In this document: piece after piece, positions 58,078 to 64,000 of the stretch
How positions within the stretch are numbered: position 1 is the first letter of the stretch
Layout: every line of letters starts with the position of its first letter
Source of the DNA: Taklimakanibacter albus
GTDB taxonomy: Bacteria; Pseudomonadota; Alphaproteobacteria; Rhizobiales; Aestuariivirgaceae
Length of the DNA stretch: 64,000 nt
NCBI RefSeq assembly: GCF_016595235.1
Contig: NZ_JAENHL010000006.1
Location: 186,001-250,000, forward strand
Reading direction: 5' to 3'
Position numbers and translations under genes: made by a program
Notes under the pieces: generated by a model
Told to the model about the DNA's origin: nothing
The model's input: the letters and a program-made list of their open reading frames with translations, nothing else
Database searches by the model: none

Positions 58078-58710
58078 TCACTCAGGTCTGCGCACGGCGC
58101 GCACTTTGCCGCTTTTGCCGCCGCCGCAATAAAACCGGTCCTTGCCATCCCATTCCAAACCCGACACGCCGACGCCCGCCGGCATGTCGATCTGCTGCAG
58201 CACCTCGCCGGTTTGCGGATCGATGCGGCGGATGTCGCTTTCATCATCCTGCCAGGTGGCGTGCCACAGCTCGCCATCGACCCAGCTGACGCCGGTGACG
58301 AACCGCTTCGACTCGATCGTGCGCAGGATCTTGCCGGTCTCAGGATCGATCTGATGGATCTTCTGGTCGCGATACTGCCCGACCCACAAAGTGCCTTCGG
58401 CCCAGGCGAGGCCTGAATCGCCGCCGGCGCCCGGCGCCGGAATGGTGGCCAGCACACGGCCCGTCTTGGGGTCGACCTTCTGGATGCGGGCATCGGCGAT
58501 CTGCCACAGATGCTCGCCGTCGAAGGCGGTGCCGGCCTGCGCCGCCACATCGAGAGCGCGCACCGTCTCGCCGCTTTCGGTGTCGAGGGCGGCGAGGGTT
58601 GCGCCGGCGGCGAGCCACACATTCGTGCCGTCATAAGTGACCCCGCCCACCTGGTCGATGCCGGGGAAGGGACCATATTCGCGGATGATCTCGGCTTGCG
58701 ATCGTTTCAT
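58078..58710 (-). CDS. Beta-propeller (YncE/Vgb-like) protein, tandem paralogue A
   Basis: A 210-residue paralogue of the protein at 57430-58062. The ATG at 58710 (MKRSQAEIIREYGPFPGIDQ) matches the paralogue start. The protein repeats are ALDTESGETVRALDV, IQKVDPKTGRVLATI and IHQIDPETGKILRTIESKRF. Differences from paralogue B are concentrated in loops, for example GGVTYDGTNVWLAAG against HGLTYDGRNVWFAAG. It follows the regulator gene by 30 bases and is probably co-transcribed with it. Both copies remain intact, so dosage or heteromer formation may be useful. Confidence 0.82.
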   Translation of the reverse strand: MKRSQAEIIREYGPFPGIDQVGGVTYDGTNVWLAAGATLAALDTESGETVRALDVAAQAGTAFDGEHLWQIADARIQKVDPKTGRVLATIPAPGAGGDSGLAWAEGTLWVGQYRDQKIHQIDPETGKILRTIESKRFVTGVSWVDGELWHATWQDDESDIRRIDPQTGEVLQQIDMPAGVGVSGLEWDGKDRFYCGGGKSGKVRAVRRPE

Positions 58711-58740
58711 GATGTCTTTCCTTTCGCTGTCGGGCGACAT

Positions 58741-59961
58741 CTAGTCGTTCGGCAGAGGCGCCGGGAGTAACAATGTCGTCGTGAAACCGGGCAGCGGCGG
58801 CGTCATCCAGCGGCGCGCCCGGCCATGGCCATAGAACTGAATTTTCTTCGCCAGCGCCAGTTCCTCGAGCGCCCGCTGCACGCTCCTCTGGCTCGATCCG
58901 AGCGCCAGCGCTAAGGCCGAGCTCGACCAGGATTCGCCGTCGGCGAGGAAGGCCAGCACGGATGCGTGTTTCTCTTCCACCGGCCGCGCCAGCACCACGA
59001 CCTCCTGTCCCATTGGCGGCTCGAGCGCGAAGCCGCGTTCGGTGGCGCTGAGGCGCGCCAGCTTGCCGAGCTTCTGGCGCAGGCGCCCGATCTCGACGCG
59101 CAGGCGGGCGCGATGTGATTCATCGGCGTGCTTCGCCCCGAAGGCCCGCGCCAGCAGCACATCGCGCGCCACGTCTTTGGGCCACGCTTCGGCGAGCGCG
59201 CGGGCGAGCGCGAAGAGGACCGGGCGCGTCGCCAGCGACACGATGGTCTTGCGGTCGCGCACCGCATGGCGGCAGGCATCGATGATGAGGGCCTTCGACG
59301 CGAAGAGTTTCTCGACTTCATCGAGAAGGAGAGGGCGCTCCGATCCTTGCGCGATGAGCCGCGCCGCCGGTGCATCGAGAAGGCGGGCGGCATTCTCCGC
59401 TTCGGCGATGAGCGCCGGAATGCGCGCTTGCCTTGCCGCCTGCTGCGCCCGCGCCAGGGCGGTCCGTGCTGTCCTGGTGTCGATGCGGCGCATCGCGATG
59501 CCGGCCACCACCAGCTCATGCGCGGTGCGCAGCGCCGGCGGCAGAGGCGTGGGGTCGAGATGCTCAAGCTGCTTTTCGGCGTCGTCGAGCCGGCCGATAA
59601 GGAGGAGCCGGCGCACCGTGAGATAATGCGCATGCGCCGCATTGGCGCGGTCGCCATGGTCTTCGAGTACCGCGCGCGCCTGGTCGAGCAAATTGTCGGG
59701 CGCGCCCAGATCGCGCGCGGCGAGCGCCACTTCCGCTTCGGCGACGACGCAGCGCGCCCTGGCCACCGCTTCCTTGGGCCCGAAGGCGCGTGCCGCCCGA
59801 CGCAGAAGAATCTTGGCGCGGTCGAGATCGCCGAGCTGCGCCATCGCGATACCGCGTAGCGCCAGTGCCGGCGGGTCCTCGCGCAGCGCCACCCGCTTCA
59901 AGGCGCCGAGCGGATCACCGCCCGCCAGAGCGCGCGCCGCGGCCGTGATCAGTGAGTCCAT
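58741..59961 (-). CDS. TPR-like / C-terminal winged-helix regulatory protein
   Basis: A 406-residue predicted regulator. Residues about 1-250 are Ala-rich helix pairs in TPR style (LAGGDPLGALKRVALREDPPALALRGIAMAQLGDLDRAKILLRRAARAFG). Then comes an ESHRARLRVEIGRLRQKLGKL region, and the C-terminal winged helix is KHASVLAFLADGESWSSSALALALGSSQRSVQRALEELALAKKIQFYG. The start is ATG 59961; an open frame continues to 60414 but is antisense to the SRPBCC gene. It is the first gene of an operon with the two propellers and is divergent from SRPBCC. The 28-bp motif 2 bases upstream suggests autoregulation. Confidence 0.8.
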   Translation of the reverse strand: MDSLITAAARALAGGDPLGALKRVALREDPPALALRGIAMAQLGDLDRAKILLRRAARAFGPKEAVARARCVVAEAEVALAARDLGAPDNLLDQARAVLEDHGDRANAAHAHYLTVRRLLLIGRLDDAEKQLEHLDPTPLPPALRTAHELVVAGIAMRRIDTRTARTALARAQQAARQARIPALIAEAENAARLLDAPAARLIAQGSERPLLLDEVEKLFASKALIIDACRHAVRDRKTIVSLATRPVLFALARALAEAWPKDVARDVLLARAFGAKHADESHRARLRVEIGRLRQKLGKLARLSATERGFALEPPMGQEVVVLARPVEEKHASVLAFLADGESWSSSALALALGSSQRSVQRALEELALAKKIQFYGHGRARRWMTPPLPGFTTTLLLPAPLPND

Positions 59962-59963
59962 GG

Positions 59964-59991
59964 AAATCCCGCCACACTTGTCACTCCCACC
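59964..59991. promoter_or_regulatory. Shared 28-bp element, copy 1
   Basis: Begins AAATCCCGCCACAC and ends TTGTCACTCCCACC. It differs from the copy at 61448-61475 in 3 of 28 positions. It lies 55 bases before the SRPBCC start and 2 bases before the divergent regulator start. TGTCACT followed 17 bases later by CGTC (60003-60006) resembles an ECF41-type promoter, but copy 2 does not have a correctly spaced CGTC. It may instead be the operator of the regulator at 58741. Confidence 0.7.
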
Positions 59992-60046
59992 CCATCGATA
60001 GCCGTCACTATCCTCACTGACAACCACCTCGGAAAGGAGACCGGTT

Positions 60047-60577
60047 ATGAACCACATCGCATTCGACTCCCATGGCGTGCTGACGGAGCCCGCGACTTTC
60101 ACCATCGAGCGCCTTCTGCCCGGCCCCGTCGATCTCGTCTGGGCGGCGCTCACCGAAAGCAATCTGCGCAAGCACTGGCTGGCGGCGGGCGAGATGGTGC
60201 TGGAGAGGGGCGCTCCCTTCGAATTCGTCTGGCGCAATGACGAATTGAGCGAGCCGCCGGGCAAACGCCCGGAAGGTTTCGAGGAGGAATACCGGCTCCA
60301 CAGCCGCATCACCGAAATCGCCGCGCCGCATCGCCTGTCCATCACCTGGGACGACACCGGCGACGTGACTTTCGAGATCGAGCCGCGGGGCAGGCGGGTG
60401 CTCCTGCGCGTCACCCATCAAGGCCTCGCGGATCGCGACACGTTGCTCGCCATCGCCGCCGGCTGGCACATGCATCTCGACATCCTCGTCACCCGCGCCA
60501 AAGGCCTCGAGCCCGAGCCCTTCTGGGCCGGTTGGTTGCGCCTGCGTGAAGACTACGACCGCCGCTTCGCCAAGTGA
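60047..60577 (+). CDS. SRPBCC domain protein (AHSA1-like)
   Basis: A 176-residue START/Bet v1-like protein of the activator of Hsp90 ATPase homologue-1 type. The typical start FTIERLLPGPVDLVWAALTESNLRKHWLAAGEM is followed by RITEIAAPHRLSITWDD and the C-terminal long helix GWHMHLDILVTRAKG. These proteins bind a hydrophobic ligand in a helix-grip cavity; the biological role is usually unknown. GGAAAGGAGA is a strong ribosome binding site. The 28-bp element upstream links it with the DUF899 gene at 61524. Confidence 0.9.
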   Translation: MNHIAFDSHGVLTEPATFTIERLLPGPVDLVWAALTESNLRKHWLAAGEMVLERGAPFEFVWRNDELSEPPGKRPEGFEEEYRLHSRITEIAAPHRLSITWDDTGDVTFEIEPRGRRVLLRVTHQGLADRDTLLAIAAGWHMHLDILVTRAKGLEPEPFWAGWLRLREDYDRRFAK

Positions 60578-60579
60578 CT

Positions 60580-60640
60580 ATTTTTCCCTCCCCCTTGCGG
60601 GGAGGGACGACGCGCAGCGTCGGGGTGGGGGGCGGGTGGT
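60580..60640. repeat. Intergenic palindromic repeat (type B)
   Basis: TTTTCCCTCCCCCTTGCGGGG, then GACGACGCGCAGCGTCGGGG, then TGGGGGGCGGGTGG. It immediately follows the SRPBCC stop and resembles the modules at 24304 and 33005. The inner CGACGCGCAGCGTCG arm pair forms a perfect hairpin. Confidence 0.7.
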
Positions 60641-60701
60641 CCATCCACTCCCTGTCTCTCCACTTGCGACACCACCCGGACATTCTGATCAGGAGTCTCT
60701 C

Positions 60702-61445
60702 ATGAAACCCACCTTCATCACCGCACTCATCGCCATCCTCGGCTTCGCGACGCCAGGCTATGCTATCGACACGACCCTCGACACCATGCCGCCGAAGCTC
60801 GAGATAGCACTCGCTCTGAGCGCCGCGCCGCCGCATCTGCGCGACAAGGCGACCGTTCATCTGCTCGACCCCAAGACCGGCTACAAGCTCGCGCAGGAAG
60901 GTTCGAACGGCATCACCTGCATCGTCGAGCGCACCCAATGGGAGCTTGGCGATTTCAGGAACGATATCTATGTGCCGCTCTGCTACGACGCCGAGGGCAC
61001 GAAGACCTATCTCAAATACATCATGGATACGGCGGCGATGCGGGCGCAAGGGATGGGGCCGGCCGAGCTCAAGGCCGAGGTCGAGAAGCGGTTCCGCGAC
61101 AAGACCTATCCGGTGCCCGCCAAGCCCGGCCTCTCTTACATGATCGCGCCGATCATGCGCACTTTGGGTCCGCCCGATTTCAAGGTGAGCACCATGGCGA
61201 TGCCGCATCTGATGTTCTACGCGCCCTATCTCACCAATGCCGAGATCGGCGCCGCGCCCGACTTCACCAACTTCGACAGCCTGCTCTATCCCTTCGTCGA
61301 CAAGCAGGGAAACCCCGAGCACAGCTACATGATCCAGATGATCGGCGCCGCCGAGAAAGCCAATATCCTCGCCGAGCACAAGCAACTCCTCACCGATCTC
61401 TGCGCCTATCGCGACCTGCTGTGCCTCGATCACATGGAGCACTGA
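60702..61445 (+). CDS. Secreted protein, conserved, unknown function
   Basis: A 247-residue protein with a Sec signal peptide MKPTFITALIAILGFATPGYA. The mature domain contains LSAAPPHLRDKATVHLLDP, GSNGITCIVERTQWE, DIYVPLCYDAEGT and SYMIAPIMRTLGP, and ends LCAYRDLLCLDHMEH. Four Cys in the mature part could form two disulfides. I do not recognise a named family. ATG 60702 with AGGAG upstream is the signal-peptide start; an open frame from 60546 would add repeat-encoded residues. It lies between two genes that share the 28-bp element and may belong to that group. Confidence 0.78.
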   Translation: MKPTFITALIAILGFATPGYAIDTTLDTMPPKLEIALALSAAPPHLRDKATVHLLDPKTGYKLAQEGSNGITCIVERTQWELGDFRNDIYVPLCYDAEGTKTYLKYIMDTAAMRAQGMGPAELKAEVEKRFRDKTYPVPAKPGLSYMIAPIMRTLGPPDFKVSTMAMPHLMFYAPYLTNAEIGAAPDFTNFDSLLYPFVDKQGNPEHSYMIQMIGAAEKANILAEHKQLLTDLCAYRDLLCLDHMEH

Positions 61446-61447
61446 CG

Positions 61448-61475
61448 AAATCCCGCCAGCATTGTCACTCCCACC
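61448..61475. promoter_or_regulatory. Shared 28-bp element, copy 2
   Basis: Begins AAATCCCGCCAGCA and ends TTGTCACTCCCACC, 25 of 28 identical to 59964-59991. It lies 48 bases before the DUF899 start, about the same distance as copy 1 from SRPBCC (55 bases). A weaker relative, ACTTGCGACACCACCC, occurs at 60662-60677, before the secreted-protein gene. Sharing of location and sequence implies a common regulator. Confidence 0.7.
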
Positions 61476-61523
61476 GCGCCCGGTTCCAACCCTAGAGTCG
61501 TCTCACCACAAAGGAGAAACCCC

Positions 61524-62300
61524 ATGACCAAGCATAAAATCGCATCCCGCAAGGAATGGCTTAGCCGCCGCGTCGCGCTGCTCAAGGCCGAGAAGGAGCA
61601 CACCCGCCGCGCCGATGAGCTGGCGCGGATGCGCCAGGACCTGCCCTGGGTCAAGCTCGACAAGGCCTATCGTTTCGAGACCGAGCAGGGCAAGGCCACG
61701 CTCGCCGATCTCTTCCAGGGGCGCTCGCAGCTTCTCGTCTATCACTTCATGTTCGGCCCCGACTACAAGGCCGGCTGCGTATCCTGCTCATCGATCGCCG
61801 ATGGCTATAATGGTATCTTCAGCCATCTCGCCAATCATGACGTGATGTTGTGGACGGTATCGCGCGCACCGCTGGCGAAGCTTCTCGACTACAGGAAGCG
61901 CATGGGCTGGAGCTTCCCCTGGGCCTCCTCGCAGGACAGCGACTTCAATTTCGACTTCGACGTCGCCTACACCGAGGAGCAGCAGCGCCAGGGGAATATC
62001 GAATACAACTATGAGCGCAACAGCCATGCCATGGACAGTCTGGAGGAGCCGTCGCCGGTCGTCGCCTTCGCCGCGAGCTCCGGTGTCGATCCCGCCACCT
62101 ATGGCCGCGACCGGCCGGGCCTCAGCACCTTCGTGCGGGAAGGCGGTGATATCTATCACACCTATTCCGCCTATGCGCGCGGGCTCGACGGCCTGTGGGG
62201 CATGTATCAGTGGCTCGACCGCGCCCCCCTCGGCCGTAACGAGACGGGCTTATGGTTCCGCCGCCGCGATGAATATGCGTCGTTGAAGAACGTCGCCTGA
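61524..62300 (+). CDS. DUF899 family protein (thioredoxin-like fold)
   Basis: A 258-residue DUF899 protein. The family pattern is evident: RKEWLSRRVALLKAEKEHTRRADELARMRQDLPWVKLDKAY, TLADLFQGRSQLLVYHFMFGPDYKAGCVSCSSIADGY, TVSRAPLAKLLDYRKRMGWSFPWASS and GTYHWLD-like YHTYSAYARGLDGLWGMYQWLDR. The CVSC pair lies where the thioredoxin-like active site is expected. Often found with SRPBCC and DoxX proteins under ECF sigma control; here the sigma gene is absent from the window. AAAGGAGAAA is a strong ribosome binding site, and the 28-bp element lies upstream. Confidence 0.92.
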   Translation: MTKHKIASRKEWLSRRVALLKAEKEHTRRADELARMRQDLPWVKLDKAYRFETEQGKATLADLFQGRSQLLVYHFMFGPDYKAGCVSCSSIADGYNGIFSHLANHDVMLWTVSRAPLAKLLDYRKRMGWSFPWASSQDSDFNFDFDVAYTEEQQRQGNIEYNYERNSHAMDSLEEPSPVVAFAASSGVDPATYGRDRPGLSTFVREGGDIYHTYSAYARGLDGLWGMYQWLDRAPLGRNETGLWFRRRDEYASLKNVA

Positions 62301-62311
62301 GGAGAGACGCG

Positions 62312-62533
62312 ATGACCATCGCCACCGAAGAAGCAATCCGTTATCTGAGTTTCGCCGCCGCACCTACCTTCGCGGTCATGGCGCTGGCGACGGGTCTTCT
62401 CGGTGGCGATCCGGCGTCCATCATCTGCTCGACTGCCGGCATGTCGCCCTTGAGCGGCATGACCGTCATGTATGCCTTGATGGCCGTGTTCCATCTGCCG
62501 CCTTGGGCGCGGCTTCTGGGGCGATCCTGGTGA
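62312..62533 (+). CDS. Small membrane protein, unknown function
   Basis: A 73-residue protein with two hydrophobic helices (FAAAPTFAVMALATGLLGG and SGMTVMYALMAVFHLPPWARLL) joined by a short loop containing the Cys of IICSTAGMSPLSG. It starts 12 bases after the DUF899 stop with GAGGAGAGACG upstream, so it is probably the last gene of that unit. Its C-terminal end overlaps the convergent imine-reductase-like gene by 68 bases. The motif PSxICxxAGMSPLxGM resembles small proteins next to DUF899 elsewhere, as I recall, but there is no named function. Confidence 0.65.
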   Translation: MTIATEEAIRYLSFAAAPTFAVMALATGLLGGDPASIICSTAGMSPLSGMTVMYALMAVFHLPPWARLLGRSW

Positions 62534-63395
62534 ACTGCGTCATCGCGGCGAAATCATCCTCGAGATGGCCCGCCGCGACGGCGCGCTCGAAATGCGCCGC
62601 ATAGGTTCGTGTCAAGCCGGGATCGAGATTGTGTATCCGGCTGATATCGGCGAGATGCCGCAAGGCATGGGTGTGAACGCCGACGGTTGAAAGAGTCTCG
62701 GCATCGGCGGCGAAGCGTTTGCCCGCCGTGCGTTTGATGAGATCGGCGACTAGCCCTTCGATGACCGGCACGCCGTCTTTCCATTGCCGCTCGAGCGTCG
62801 CGAACGGAATGCCCTCGGCGTCAGCGATGGCGATGGCATGCAGCGCGGCGAAGAGCCCACCCCAGAGCTGGCTCAGCCCCACCGCTTCCAGGGCCGCGGC
62901 GGTGCCCGGATCCGCGCCGACATGACTGACGGCGCCGAGGGTCGCGAGCGTCTCCTGATGCGCGGTGAAGGCGGCGAGGGGGCCCGACACGAGGATCATG
63001 GCCGCTGTGCTGCCGATGATGTCGGGAGTCGCGAGGATGGCGCCGTCGAGATAGAGAGCGCCTTGGCCTTCCGTCCAGCGTGCCGCCTCGCGTGCCTCCC
63101 GTGGCGTGCCGGAGCTCAGCTCGACGATGAGTTTGCCGCGCAAGGTCTGGGCGACCTTGGGATCGCGCAGCAGCACCTGTGACGCCGCATAATCGGTCAC
63201 GTTGACGATGACGATGTCGGATGCCGCAATCGCCTCGCGCACGTTTGCCGCTACAGTGGCGCCCAAAGCAGCGAGCGGCTGCGCTTTGTCCGGGCTGCGG
63301 TTCCACACGTTGCTCGGATGCCCGGCTTTGATCAAGGTCCGCGCCAGGGCCGACCCCATCCGCCCCAGACCCAGAACGCTCACTCGTGTCTTCAT
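62466..63395 (-). CDS. NAD(P)-dependent 3-hydroxyisobutyrate dehydrogenase/imine reductase-like protein
   Basis: A 309-residue beta-hydroxyacid dehydrogenase superfamily member. The Rossmann motif is VSVLGLGRMGSALARTLIKAGHPSNVWNRSPDK, and the substrate motif LIVELSSGTPREAREAARW follows at about residue 90. The position of the catalytic Lys of 3-hydroxyisobutyrate dehydrogenases (usually GxxGxxxxxK(I/L)) reads GLSQLWGGLFAALHAIAIADAEG and lacks Lys. That loss and the overall pattern point to the imine reductase-like branch. It is divergent from an HxlR regulator with a palindrome between them, so redox- or electrophile-responsive control is possible. Confidence 0.88.
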   Translation of the reverse strand: MKTRVSVLGLGRMGSALARTLIKAGHPSNVWNRSPDKAQPLAALGATVAANVREAIAASDIVIVNVTDYAASQVLLRDPKVAQTLRGKLIVELSSGTPREAREAARWTEGQGALYLDGAILATPDIIGSTAAMILVSGPLAAFTAHQETLATLGAVSHVGADPGTAAALEAVGLSQLWGGLFAALHAIAIADAEGIPFATLERQWKDGVPVIEGLVADLIKRTAGKRFAADAETLSTVGVHTHALRHLADISRIHNLDPGLTRTYAAHFERAVAAGHLEDDFAAMTQFTRIAPEAAPKAADGTRPSRHT

Positions 63396-63463
63396 GTCCG
63401 AACTCCTATATGTTGTGGCCAGTAGCTAGGCAGGCCGAAAGGCTCGGACAACACGCACCGCCG

Positions 63464-63477
63464 GGTTAGCACTAACC
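63464..63477. promoter_or_regulatory. Predicted HxlR operator
   Basis: GGTTAGCACTAACC is a perfect 6-bp inverted repeat around a CA centre, in the 102-bp divergent gap. It is 20 bases upstream of the HxlR start and overlaps where its promoter should be. The reverse gene starts 69 bases on the other side, so autoregulation is more directly suggested than control of the reductase. Confidence 0.6.
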
Positions 63478-63497
63478 TGCGGGTAAGGAGACGAAGG

Positions 63498-63851
63498 ATG
63501 ACGGTCATTCCGAAGGACTGCGGTTTCTCGACGGCGCTCGGTGTCATTGGCGGCAAATGGAAGGTCGAGATCCTGTGCGAGTTGCAGAAGACGCCGCGCC
63601 GCTTCGGCCGCTTGCGCCAGCTGATCCCCGGCATCAGCGAAAAGATGCTGGCCCAGCAATTGCGCGAGATGGAGGCGGACGGGCTGGTGCGCCGCGAGGT
63701 CCACGATGCCTCGCCGCCCAAGGTCGTCTATTCGCTGACCGACCATGGCAACACCCTCAATGACGGTGTCGCCAGCCTCTGCCAATGGGGCGAAGGCCAT
63801 CTGCGCCGCACCCACCGCGCGCCAAGCGAGCCGGCACTGCACGCCGTCTGA
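63498..63851 (+). CDS. HxlR family transcriptional regulator
   Basis: A 117-residue winged-helix regulator. The family features are the N-terminal Cys (IPKDCGFSTALGVIGGKWKVEILCEL), the recognition region RRFGRLRQLIPGISEKMLAQQLREMEADGLVRREV and the wing SPPKVVYSLTDHGN. HxlR proteins often sense electrophiles or oxidants through the N-terminal Cys. Strong GGTAAGGAG ribosome binding site precedes the ATG. Divergent from the imine-reductase-like gene and probably its regulator. The final 149 bases of the window after it contain no recognisable gene. Confidence 0.92.
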   Translation: MTVIPKDCGFSTALGVIGGKWKVEILCELQKTPRRFGRLRQLIPGISEKMLAQQLREMEADGLVRREVHDASPPKVVYSLTDHGNTLNDGVASLCQWGEGHLRRTHRAPSEPALHAV

Positions 63852-64000
63852 GCGAGGAGAGGGCATGACGAGCCAGACGCTTCCCACATGATGCGGGCGG
63901 GCTGATCCGGCACTCTACTATTTTTGGGTGCATTCGGCTTGCCCTCTACCGACGCGGCGCGAGCGGCTGCTAGGGATTGTGCCGTCAGCCTGCCGTTCGG

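Noticed and set aside
59962..60414. N-terminal extension of the TPR/winged-helix regulator
   Set aside because: These 151 codons lie antisense to the SRPBCC gene, have Arg/Ser-rich composition, and cross the shared 28-bp element. ATG 59961 is a better start.
63852..64000. Possible gene at the right edge of the window
   Set aside because: No convincing start, ribosome binding site or coding pattern is seen in the last 149 bases.

Overview
The window is high-G+C, densely coded chromosomal DNA from an alphaproteobacterium, most likely a Hyphomicrobiales (Rhizobiales) soil or plant-associated heterotroph. This placement rests on gene content (CUT2 sugar ABC importer, DUF993, DUF1993, DUF4253, DUF899, CGNR and OhrR regulators, many Tat-type signals) and on families of short intergenic palindromic repeats of the kind common in that group. 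I saw no rRNA, tRNA, CRISPR array, transposase or prophage genes. About 65 protein genes are supported.

Layout. 0.2-7.2 kb: membrane protein, AAG-type DNA glycosylase, SDR, L,D-transpeptidase, DUF4253 protein, an unusual GH1 glycosidase, a hypothetical protein and an epoxide-hydrolase-like hydrolase. 7.2-17 kb: TetR/MFS efflux pair, CGNR regulator with a second alpha/beta hydrolase, a DsbA-NhaA fusion, small membrane proteins, a Tat-exported agmatine-deiminase-like protein and an NDH-2-like flavoprotein. 17.05-18.64 kb: a lower-G+C insertion carrying one metallo-beta-lactamase-fold gene, bounded by two copies of the 3' end of a sugar isomerase gene. 18.6-35.1 kb: a large catabolic locus with a CUT2 ABC importer, GMC oxidoreductase, two aldo/keto reductases, CoA-transferase, acyl-CoA dehydrogenase, enoyl-CoA hydratase, MaoC hydratase, SDR, DUF993 aldolase-like protein and a TetR regulator.

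35-40.7 kb: lytic transglycosylase, ohr/ohrR with duplicated operators, recQ, DUF1993 and YjbR proteins. 40.9-49.8 kb: an iron-chelate locus with siderophore-interacting reductase, NtaA/DszA-type flavin monooxygenase, IclR regulator, TonB-dependent receptor, and a complete FecCDE-type ABC importer with binding protein. 50-57.2 kb: an orphan conserved protein, a small secreted protein, tandem saccharopine-dehydrogenase-like reductases with a TetR gene, an FAD monooxygenase and msrB-msrA. 57.4-63.9 kb: tandem beta-propeller paralogues under a TPR/winged-helix regulator, SRPBCC, secreted and DUF899 proteins linked by a shared 28-bp upstream element, then an imine-reductase-like enzyme divergent from an HxlR regulator.

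How the genes fit together. The strongest system-level signal is the 18.6-35.1 kb locus. A 16-bp palindrome of the form GTAACYANNTRGTTAY lies upstream of every transcription unit from 22.7 to 34.4 kb, including the TetR gene itself, which predicts a single autoregulated regulon importing a small polyhydroxylated or alcohol substrate and passing it through oxidation, CoA activation and a beta-oxidation-like sequence. The second system is the 40.9-49.8 kb locus, where outer- and inner-membrane chelate import is combined with an aminopolycarboxylate-monooxygenase-type enzyme, suggesting that the ligand is destroyed after uptake.
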